A stretch of 64,000 nt of DNA from Lewinellaceae bacterium (GTDB lineage: Bacteria > Bacteroidota > Bacteroidia > Chitinophagales > Saprospiraceae): NCBI GenBank assembly GCA_020636105.1, contig JACJYL010000001.1, forward strand, positions 4,632,175 through 4,696,174. The letters run 5' to 3'. The notes beneath the pieces are model-generated. The model ran no database searches. It saw only the letters and a list, made by a program, of their open reading frames with translations, and was not told the origin of the DNA. Position 1 is the stretch's first letter, and every line of letters starts with the position of its first letter. The position numbers and the translations under genes are program-made. This document shows positions 52,644 through 62,500 of the stretch, piece by piece.

Positions 52644-54689
52644 ATGCATCAATTCATATCAGAAGATCTAATCAATGCGTTGGGATGGACCGTTTTACAC
52701 TCCCTGTGGCAGGCCATGTTGGTGGCACTTTTAATGGCAGGTGCCATGATATTATTGCAAAAACGTCAGGCGAAATTAAGGTATCATTTAGCCAATACCG
52801 GGCTGCTAATGGTGGTGCTTTTAGCCATTTATACTTTTTTTAGTCTCTACGGAAGCGTACCGGTTACGGAATTATCCGGCTACTACACGGGAGATGGCCT
52901 GTTAGAAACTTCCCCGGTGATCATGGAAACAAGCTTCCGGAACATTTTTGAATCCTATTTCAATCAGCATATGCCCCTTATCGTGGTAATCTGGTTTATG
53001 GGGATGGTTCTCTTTTTGTTGAGAATGCTTGGAGGGCTCGCCTACATCGAATATCTAAAAAACCGGTTCACAAGGGATATGCCGGTACTTTGGCAGGATC
53101 GCATGGAAAGGCTGTCAAAAAAACTATCTTTAAAAAGAAAGGTACGGTTACTGGAATCTGCTCTGGTAACGGTGCCTATGGTGATCGGCTGGATAAAGCC
53201 CGTGATCCTCATTCCTGTGGGGGCTGTCAACGGCCTCACCATGGAACAGGCGGAAGCCGTTTTAGCTCATGAACTGGCCCACATTTCAAGGCATGATTTT
53301 CTTATAAACCTGTTGCAATCCCTTGTAGAGGTGATCTTTTACTTCAACCCTGCCGTTTGGTGGATATCCGCCGTGATCAGGGCCGAAAGGGAAAATTGTT
53401 GCGACGATATTGCCCTGGGATTATGTGAGAACCGGCTTGCTTATGCCAAGGCTTTGGTAGTCATCCAGGAGCAAAATAAAACCCGGGTTCCGGGCATGGC
53501 ACTGGCCTTTTCCAATCGCCGGAAACAAATGCTCAACCGAATTGGCAGAATTTTAAATCACCCGCAAAATAAATCTAAAATTATGGAAAAGTTTGTAATC
53601 ACTTCTCTGCTCATCCTGGCCCTCCTGGGGATTTCAATGAGCGAGTATCGTACACCGGATGATCTTACCGGGAAGAAAGATCTTGTTACCGCTACCGAAA
53701 GTTCAGAGGTTATCGTGGAAAAATCCCTGGCGGCTTCGCCCGTTACTTTGCCGGACACCCTGCCTCAGGGAAAGAATCGCCTGATTGTGGAACGTGAAGA
53801 TCAAAAAATGGAAGTGGAGATCGAAGACGGAGAGATCAGGACGATGAAAATTGACGGAAAGGAAATTCCTGCCAATGAGTTTAAAAACCATGCGATGGAA
53901 GTGGAGGAACTTTGGAATGTTCAGCCGGAAGCATCCGACCATGTGTTCAGGGTAGAACCATTAGATAGACACGGGATGCGTTTTCGTTCCGGCGACGGAC
54001 AGGATTTTCAATATTTCCTCGACGATAAGGAAAATTTTCATTTTGAAATGCCCGATGTCCATTTTGACAATAAGATGTTTTTCCTGGATGAAGATGGCAA
54101 TAATGTGTTTGTCGTTCCCGATGTTGATTTTAATCTCCCGGATGATTTTGCACAACAATATAAGCAGCAAATGGAGAAACTTCAACTCCAGTTACAGGAA
54201 AATCAGTATCTTTCAAAGGATAAATTAAAGGAACTGCTGGAGCGTCAAAAACTTATCGAGGAGAAATATCTGCGTCAGCTGGATGAACAAACCCGGCAAC
54301 TGGACAGGCACAAGATCATCATCGAAAGCGATCGGGACAAACTACAGGATCGCCAAAGAGCCCTGGAAAAAGCTCAAAGAGAAAAGAATTGGGTCATTCA
54401 AAAAGATGCTTTAATTTTACAGGACGGATTGAGCAGGGGAGACGGAGATGTATTTATTCTGGGCCGTCATGGAAATCGCCAGAGTGATATGTTGGTACGC
54501 CGGTTGAAAGCAGACGGTTTGATTGGCAATACAGAGGAGTATAAGGTGGAACTGTCCGGAAAAAGCCTGAAGATCAATGGCAAAAAACAATCAAGTGAAG
54601 TTCATGGCAAATATCTGAAATTGTACGAATCATTGTCCGGTTTTGAAATGGGCAAAAAAAGTAAAATAGTCATTGAAAATAAAGAATAA
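52644..54689 (+). CDS. M56 (BlaR1/MecR1-like) membrane metalloprotease with novel sensor region
   Basis: 681 residues. Four membrane helices: two near the N-terminus ('WTVLHSLWQAMLVALLMAGA', 'GLLMVVLLAIYTFFSLYG'), a third around 115-135 and a fourth after the protease ('EKFVITSLLILALLGISM'). Zinc site 'AVLAHELAHISRHDF' (His209, Glu210, His213) and 'RAERENCCDDIAL' as third-ligand region. The exported C-terminal ~350 residues lack the penicillin-binding domain of BlaR1; instead there is a charged beta region ('VEREDQKMEVEIEDGEIRTM') and a long coiled coil (~495-595). It therefore senses something other than beta-lactam. BlaI and a PDZ protein flank it in one operon. Confidence 0.92.
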   Translation: MHQFISEDLINALGWTVLHSLWQAMLVALLMAGAMILLQKRQAKLRYHLANTGLLMVVLLAIYTFFSLYGSVPVTELSGYYTGDGLLETSPVIMETSFRNIFESYFNQHMPLIVVIWFMGMVLFLLRMLGGLAYIEYLKNRFTRDMPVLWQDRMERLSKKLSLKRKVRLLESALVTVPMVIGWIKPVILIPVGAVNGLTMEQAEAVLAHELAHISRHDFLINLLQSLVEVIFYFNPAVWWISAVIRAERENCCDDIALGLCENRLAYAKALVVIQEQNKTRVPGMALAFSNRRKQMLNRIGRILNHPQNKSKIMEKFVITSLLILALLGISMSEYRTPDDLTGKKDLVTATESSEVIVEKSLAASPVTLPDTLPQGKNRLIVEREDQKMEVEIEDGEIRTMKIDGKEIPANEFKNHAMEVEELWNVQPEASDHVFRVEPLDRHGMRFRSGDGQDFQYFLDDKENFHFEMPDVHFDNKMFFLDEDGNNVFVVPDVDFNLPDDFAQQYKQQMEKLQLQLQENQYLSKDKLKELLERQKLIEEKYLRQLDEQTRQLDRHKIIIESDRDKLQDRQRALEKAQREKNWVIQKDALILQDGLSRGDGDVFILGRHGNRQSDMLVRRLKADGLIGNTEEYKVELSGKSLKINGKKQSSEVHGKYLKLYESLSGFEMGKKSKIVIENKE

Positions 54690-54754
54690 AAACTGAGTTG
54701 CTGAGTAAGCAATAATTAGAAATCACCCGACATTAATTAACAAAAAACAACAAC

Positions 54755-55801
54755 ATGCGAAATTTAAAAATGATCCTCCTCACTTTTTTGGCCTTGTTTA
54801 TGACTGCGGGCAGCCTCATGGCACAAGAGAAGGTAAAAACAGAAAAGAAGAAAGTAGTCATTGTTAAAGAAACGGTGGATGAAGACGGCAAGGTCGTCAG
54901 AGAAAAAATTGTCAAAGAAGGAGATGCGGCGGACGACGTTGAATGGCACCAAAAGGATGGGGACGAAAAAGTGGTGATTATCAAAAAAGGTAAAGGCGGT
55001 AAAAAGATGACTGTGATCGTCGATGGAGAAAGTGATGAAATAGATATGGATGAGTTTGAACATGAAATGGGGAAATCCATGAATGTGAATGTAAATGTCG
55101 ATGAAAATGACGGACATAAAAATATGGTCATTAAGATTACCGGCGATGATGGAGAAGTGGAGACGATTAACTGGCAGGGAGATGGCGATATGTCGGAGGA
55201 ATTAAAAAAGGAACTTGAGGAAAAAGGGGTGCATATTGAAATGATCGATGAAGACCAGGATAAAGGTAAGATGATGTTTATCCAGTCCGACAGACCCTTT
55301 CTTGGTGTCGTGGGTGCCCAAACCGTTGAAATAACAAAAGAATCGGATAATGATGAGGGAGAGGTGGTTGAAGAGGTAATGGAAGAGAGTGAAGATGGTG
55401 GGGCCCTGATCGGTGAGGTAGTTGAAGGCAGTGCCGCTGAAGAAGCCGGCCTGCAAAAAGGAGATGTCATCACTAAAATTAATGAGGAGCGTATCCGGAA
55501 TTTCTCTGATTTGGCTAACGCACTCGGAAAATTCAAAGTAGAGGATAAAATCAAGATCTCTTACCTGAGAGATAATAAGAATGGAACCACCTCGGCAACG
55601 CTTAAAAAACAATCAGGGGGGCTTTCGGGAAATCATTTTCAATGGACGGATGATGAAGGAGAGAACTACATTTTTGAGGGCGACGGAGCAAAAGGCGAGA
55701 CCATAATCATAGAAGTGGAAGACAAGGACGGGGTAAAAGAAAAAAAGGTCATCATCAAGGAAAAGAAAAATAAAAAATCAAAGTCTTCCCAGGAAAGGTA
55801 G
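54755..55801 (+). CDS. Exported PDZ-domain protein of the BlaI-M56 operon
   Basis: 348 residues, signal 'MILLTFLALFMTAGSLMAQ'. The N-terminal ~180 residues are very acidic/basic and repetitive ('KKVVIVKETVDEDGKVVREK', 'GGKKMTVIVDGESDEIDMDE'). Residues ~185-290 form a PDZ domain: 'DRPFLGVVGAQTVE' carboxylate-binding loop and 'EGSAAEEAGLQKGDVITKIN', typical of HtrA/S41 PDZ units, but no protease domain is present. Its charged repeats resemble the exported part of the M56 protein. A role as periplasmic adaptor or ligand of the M56 sensor is an inference from the operon. Strong terminator behind it. Confidence 0.85.
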   Translation: MRNLKMILLTFLALFMTAGSLMAQEKVKTEKKKVVIVKETVDEDGKVVREKIVKEGDAADDVEWHQKDGDEKVVIIKKGKGGKKMTVIVDGESDEIDMDEFEHEMGKSMNVNVNVDENDGHKNMVIKITGDDGEVETINWQGDGDMSEELKKELEEKGVHIEMIDEDQDKGKMMFIQSDRPFLGVVGAQTVEITKESDNDEGEVVEEVMEESEDGGALIGEVVEGSAAEEAGLQKGDVITKINEERIRNFSDLANALGKFKVEDKIKISYLRDNKNGTTSATLKKQSGGLSGNHFQWTDDEGENYIFEGDGAKGETIIIEVEDKDGVKEKKVIIKEKKNKKSKSSQER

Positions 55802-55828
55802 TAAATTATATTTCGAAATAATGTATAT

Positions 55829-55860
55829 AAAAAGGGCGGGATTTCATTCCGCCCTTTTTA
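55829..55860 (+). terminator. Rho-independent terminator after the BlaI-M56-PDZ operon
   Basis: Stem AAAAAGGGCGG (55829-55839) / CCGCCCTTTTT (55849-55859) with a 9-nt loop and T-run; ends the operon 28 bp after the PDZ stop codon. It is symmetrical and could work in both directions. Confidence 0.9.
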
Positions 55861-56583
55861 TATATCCTAAAAAAATGTAATTCAAATGTAAATTATTAAA
55901 AAAATATTTGTCACAAATTTAATTTTATGGAATATGATTAATACTTAAAAATGCCGATTTTGTTAGCAAAAAACTTTCTCTATCATCAATATATATAATG
56001 CAATTAAGATTTTATAAATAATTGAATAATAATTATTTAATTCGCATTTCGTGTTGAAAATATGTCTGCGAAACAGGCATTCAATCAAATAGAAATGAAT
56101 TAAAAAAATAATATATATCAATTTTTTGTTGCGTCACAATTTTTTATATTAAATTAAATTATTGTTGTTTTTTACTTACTTCTGCTTTTTATTTGCGTTT
56201 GAAATAACAATTTCCCTTTCAAATTATTAGAACAAACACCAACTCAATTAAGGTTATATCCTTTCTTGCAAGTGGGTGCTCCCCCTACAATTTTATCCTC
56301 TTTCAAATTTAAATTTAAGACAGTAATTTAACATTACAGTTTCAGGGCATTCCTGTCTGTAATATCCACAAAATGGCTTGGCTCCATTTGGCTTCTTGTA
56401 ATGTATTGTTCATTACAAGTCCTCAAATTTTATTGCCCGGCTATAAAATAAATACTTTCCATTATGGAGGGGACGAAGCAATCAAATTTACAGATTCTGG
56501 ATTCGGGCAGAGCAAATACGCTTATGCCCTTTAACTATTTTAACAAATTGAATCAGGCACCACTTTTCACAAAAAAGCAAATT
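55861..56583 (+). other. 720-bp AT-rich leader of the giant surface protein, with two hairpins
   Basis: No gene is visible. Two adjacent perfect hairpins lie at 56371-56389 (AAATGG / CCATTT) and 56395-56419 (CTTGTAATG / CATTACAAG), about 170 bp before the ATG of the giant gene. The first 350 bp are extremely AT-rich. A long structured 5' untranslated region or a distant promoter is likely. Confidence 0.5.
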
Positions 56584-59500
56584 ATGAAAAAGCTTTACTC
56601 ACCAGTTGTCCATTTTACACAAAACCTTTTTTCAGCTAAATCCATTACTCACCTGAAGGGTTTGAGTATGGCGGCATTGCTTTTACCTATAATGACGTTA
56701 TTGCCCTTAGCGGGACAAGGACAGGTGGAAGGTTCGATTTCAGCGGCAGGCAAGCCTATTGTTGAAATGACAAACGTCGATTGTACCGCTCCGGTTATCA
56801 ATGTGGTTTACACCACTCAGGAAACGGATTGTGGGGCCAGAGACGGTTCTATTAATATCCAGATCATGGATCTTAATGCCTCGCCTTCGACTTATGCCAT
56901 CAACCTTGAGCATGGGAATAAAGGTTTGACCACCTATTCCGGCCTGATGGCTGTAGGAGGGGTGCTTACCCTTTCGGATATGGCAACAGGTGCCTATTCT
57001 TCCATCTCGGTGACCCGAGAAACGGATGATTGCACCTCGCAAATATACAGCGAGGCCATGATGATCCGCCACGGATGCGACGAGGTGTACGAAGAGCGTA
57101 CAGGTTGTGGAACAGGTACTATTTCTTATCTAAACTGTAACTATGAAACGGTGAGCATAAACAAGGCCTACCTGACCACCAATACCTACATTTACGTAGA
57201 TAATGATTATCTGGGTTGTATCGCATATGTGGATGCAAACTGCCAGGTTCAACCATCGGAAACAGTTTATTGTGCCGATTTTTATAAAACAGAACCTACT
57301 CCTACCCATGGGTATCAGTATGGCCAGGTTCATTTTAATAAAGTAACAGGTGCCTCCAATGCCGGCATTTCTGAATTAAATGCAGAGCGGATTAATTGGA
57401 TCATGTGTAACGGGAGCCTTTATGGTTACGATAAGGTTACCATCAACAGGGCCATTTGGAATTTCACTTCCGGCTCGACCTATGGATGCAATGCTTTGTG
57501 TTCAGCTGCCATTTCTGCTGTACCTTCCGTCCAGGGGGGCATTGCTGAGCAAATGGTATTTTATTTGCCTATTGGAAATTCATCTGTTCAGCCCTTTGTG
57601 AAATTCGCCTGTTATGAGGCACCTCCGAGTTTACCTGTTCCTCCTGATACCTATGTGTATGATTGCACCGATGGCAAAACCATTGACGTTTATACAAGCG
57701 GAGCCAATTGCGCCAATTCCCCTGATTCTGAAGTACAGGATTTAAACAGTGACGGAAACGTGTTCCAGGCAGTTATTGAAGTGGTATATAAAAACACTTA
57801 CCCGGGAACATCAGTATCCGTTAACGTGGATGGGACTGATTATGACCTGGCGGAAGTGTCATTGGTAGGAACGAGTTCAAGTGTCTGGGCTTATAGAGGG
57901 TTGGTTACTGGTGCAGTCAATCATGTTTATCATAATTCAGCTACCGGGTATTGCGGTAATGGAACAGGTTTGCAATCATTAGCGGTCTATGCTTTTAAAA
58001 ATGTACCTACAGGAAGGTCTGTTTCAGCAACTTTTACAACCCAATCGGGTTATTGTGATGAACAATCCTTTTCATTTCCAATAAATACAGATATCGCTCC
58101 GCGTGATATTGAAGTGATAATGCCCATTTCAGAATTAACCACTGATGGTCGTCACCTCGTAATAATCGCTACAGCGGGAGGTCAGTCTGCGAGCACCACT
58201 ATTTTGGGGCCTACAGGGACTTGTTGTATTGCGGCTCCAAGTGTTATCGTTCCGAATGTGCCGGGTTGGGCCAATTCCATTACCGTTCATGTGAACACAG
58301 AGTCGAATACAGATCCGTCGTCTCCGCAAAATTGTGGTCAGTCATGGGTCATGGCAGGTTATGCCATTATTGATGTGGATTGTGTTGAATGCACGGATCC
58401 AGTGGTGGTTAATGATAATTTCTCTACTTGTGAGAATACACAATTGTCAGGTAATGTTTTAACCAATGACTCAAACTTGTCCAATCAAACGGTTTCCGTA
58501 ACATCAAATCCATCCCATGGTAGTGTGAGCATCAATAATAATGGTTCATTCACTTATACTCCGACCAATAATTATGCGGGTTCTGATCAGTTCCATTATA
58601 CAGTTTGTAATCAAGGATTGGCCTGTTGTGTGGAAGGAGTGGTGAATATTACCGTTATAGGAGCACCGGATGTTCAGGTTTCTGTTGATAACCCATCCTG
58701 TGGAAATGATAACGGATCCATTACCTTTACTTTCCCGAATGATCCAGGTCAGACCTCCATAGAATTTAGTAAAAATGGCGGCAGTACCTATCCTTTAAAT
58801 GTAAACGATAATGTGGGTACGGCCAGTTTTAATAACCTGGCATCCGGCGTGTATTATTTATGGGTAAGGTGGGGAAATGATCAATGCCCGGTCAGTTTGG
58901 GGTCTGTTACTTTGACGGATGAACTGGGTCCAGACGCCTATATTACCTGCGATTCAGATCCTTTTGAAAGCAGGGTAATATCCAATAGCGATCAAACCTG
59001 TGGCCCGGAAAACTATGGATTCTGGTCGGGTAATTTGCTCAATAACTGGACCTCGGATAAATACTTTTCCGTTCAGAATGCCACCTTTAAGGAATATAAT
59101 AACGGAACTGCTGTTCTTCATATGCAGGCTGTAAATAACTCCAACCCTGGTTTGGTATTTGAGATTGAAACCGTATTTAGCGGAAGATCCTTTTCTCCCC
59201 CGGCAGGTAGTCCAAAAGAAAATACCCAATGTGTAGGCAATCTAAATAATGGTGATTGGTATTATTATCAAACATTGCATGGTTACCTGATCGGTTCGAA
59301 TAACCTGGCGGGTGGTTTGGTGGAATTTATAGGCTATGGAGCTGCATTCCAGGTAGGTACTGGAGCAAATCTCAATGATGCTGCTGTTTTTGGCGCTTCA
59401 GGGTGGCTTGATTTTACCATTCTTAACCAACCTAATATTGGGGCTGCCTTCATCGGACCTTCGACAGGAGATTTAAATATTAATCTTACCGGAACTACCC

Positions 59501-62500
59501 TTGTTGGAAGACCCGGACTTGGAGATTGCCTGACGGTTTGTGCTGGAGGATCAACTAAGCTTACGGCTAATAATTCTTTTGGAACGGAGCCATTTTCGTA
59601 TTCCTGGAGTACCGGCGCAACAGATCAAACCATCACCGTAACACCGGACCAAACCACAACCTATCATGTCACTATTACCGATGCCAATGGCTGTACCGCT
59701 GAAACAGAGGTGACGGTAACGGTTAATCCAAGCCCAACGGTGACTATCGATAAAACAGATTCCGCTTGTGGCGCGAATGACGGTACCGCCACTGCAACAG
59801 GTGCTAACGGCACCGCTCCTTATACCTATGCCTGGAGCAATGGCTTGGGGTCAGGACCCAACAAAACCGGACTTGCACCGGGAACCTATACGGTAACGGT
59901 GACCGATTCCAAAGGTTGCATCGCAACCGGAACCGTAACTATAATCAATCTATCCGGGCCTTCCCTGACAGCCAATGCGGTACCATCCACCATATGTCAG
60001 GGCGAAAGTTCCCAACTGACTGCTTCGGCTTCAGGAGGTGCAGCCCCTTATACATATTCCTGGGATCACAGCCTCGGAAACGGAGCTGTAAAAACAGTAA
60101 CTCCAGGCAATACGACTACCTATGGTGTCACGGTAACCGATGTCAATGGCTGTACTGCTACAGCAACGGTTACAGTAACCGTTCATCCGGCTCCGACAGT
60201 TTCTGTTTCCAAAACTAATGCTACCTGTGGCAATAATAACGGAACAGCATCGGCCAGTGCCACCGGAGGCACAGGACCATACACCTATGCCTGGAGCAAT
60301 GGTCTGGGATCAGGACCCAACAAAACAGGATTGGCTCCGGGTACTTATACAGTTACAGTAACTGATGCCAATGGCTGTACAGACCATAAAAATGTTACCA
60401 TTATCAATATTTCAGGTCCGTCATTGACTGCGAATGCGGTTCCTTCTACCATTTGCCAGGGGGCAAATTCCCAACTGTCAGCTTCTGCTTCAGGAGGTAC
60501 CGGACCCTATACTTATACCTGGGATCATAGCCTTGGAAACGGTTCCAATAAAACCGTATCTCCTTCAATGACCACAACCTACGGAGTAACGGTAACCGAT
60601 GCCAACAGTTGTACCGCTACAGCTACCGTAACGGTAAATGTAATTGAATTACCGGATGTCACGGTCACCTCTACGAATCCGTCCTGCGGAGCAGATAATG
60701 GCGTCATCACCTTTACCTTCCCGAATGACCCTGACCAGACTTCCATAGAATTTAGTAAAAACGGCGGTAGTACTTATCCTTTAAATGTGAACGACAATGT
60801 GGGTACGGCAAGTTTTAGTAACCTTGCTGCTGGAACCTACAGTTTATATGTACGTTGGGGCAATAACGATTGTCCGGTAAACCTGGGAATAGTAACCCTG
60901 GTCAATGAACTGGGACCTGATGTTTATATTACCTGTGATTCCGATCCTGTTGAAAACCGGACAGCATCCAATAGTGATCAAACCTGCGGTTCCCAAAATT
61001 ACGGATTCTATTCAGGCAATTTGTTGGACAACTGGACGACTCAAAAACACTGGTCCATTCAGAATGCTACTTTCAGGGAATACAATAACGGCAGTGCAGT
61101 ACTCCAAATGGAGGCTGTAAATAATTCCAACCCCAATTTGGTATTTCAGATTGAAACCGTATTCAGTGGCAGAGTTTTCTCTGCTCCGGCGGGCAGTCCT
61201 AAAGAAAATACCCAATGTGTGGGCAACCTCGATAACAGTGATTGGTATTATTACCCAACCATGCATGGTTACCTTATCGGAGCCAGTGATTTGGCGGGCA
61301 GCATGGTAGAATTTGTAGGGTACGGCGCTTCTTTCCAGGTTGGTACTGGTGCCAACCTCAATAATGCTGCGGTCTTTGGCGCTTCCGGATGGCTCGATTT
61401 TACCATCCTGAGCCAACCTAATTCGGGGTCGACGCTGCTAAGCAGTACTACCGGAGATTTTAATATCGATCTTTCAGGAAATACCCTCGTTGGAAGACCT
61501 GGTCTTGGAGATTGTCTGACGGTTTGTGCAGGAGGATCGGCTATTCTTACAGCCAGCAATTCTTTTGGAACAGAACCGTTCTCCTATTTATGGAGCACCG
61601 GCGCAACCTCACAGACGATAAATGTCACCCCTGGCCAAACAACAACTTATTATGTTACGGTCACAGATGCCAATAGTTGTACTGGAGAGGCTGAGGTTAC
61701 CGTAACGGTAAATCCAAATCCAACAGTGACTATCGACAAAACGGATGCGAGCTGTGGAGATGAAAACGGTACGGCCACCGCAACAGGTAATGGCGGCATG
61801 GCACCATATACCTATGCATGGAGCAATGGTCTGGGTTCCGGACCAAGCAAAACAGGACTGGCGCCTGGTACTTATTCCGTAACGGTGACCGATTCCAAGG
61901 GTTGTACGGCAACCGGAAGTGTAACGATCATTAGTTTAGATGGCCCGTCCCTCTCTGCAAATGCAGTGCCTGCTGTAATTTGTCTGGGTGAAAATTCGGT
62001 ATTGACCGCTTCTGCGACAGGAGGCACTGAACCTTATACTTATACCTGGGATCATGGTCTTGGTAACGGCGCTGTCAAAAACGTATCTCCTGGCACCAGC
62101 ACCACTTATGAAGTCATGGTGACGGACGCCAACGGATGTACCGCTACAGCTACAGCCACGGTAACGGTCAACCAGCCACCCGTTGCAGGCAACATCCCTC
62201 CTGAAACCATCTGCCTTGGAGAATGTGCGGATCTTACCGCAACCGCTACCGGAGGTGCTCCTGATTATGTATTCTCATGGAGTGATGGTTTAGGAACCGG
62301 AGCCACTAAACATGTGTGCCCGACAGCGACAAAAACCTATACCGTAACCATTACAGATGTCAATGGTTGTTTTACAACTACTACAGTTACGGTAACTGTA
62401 AATGATCTTCCTGACCTGAATATAAATGGGCCTGCAGAAATCTGCGCAAACGAACTAACCTCATATTCTGTAACACCGATCATCCCGGGAGCGACTTATA

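Noticed and set aside
54733..55554. 273-residue minus-strand Ser-rich frame over the PDZ gene
   Set aside because: Product of the antisense of acidic codon runs; the plus-strand PDZ motif and signal peptide are clear.
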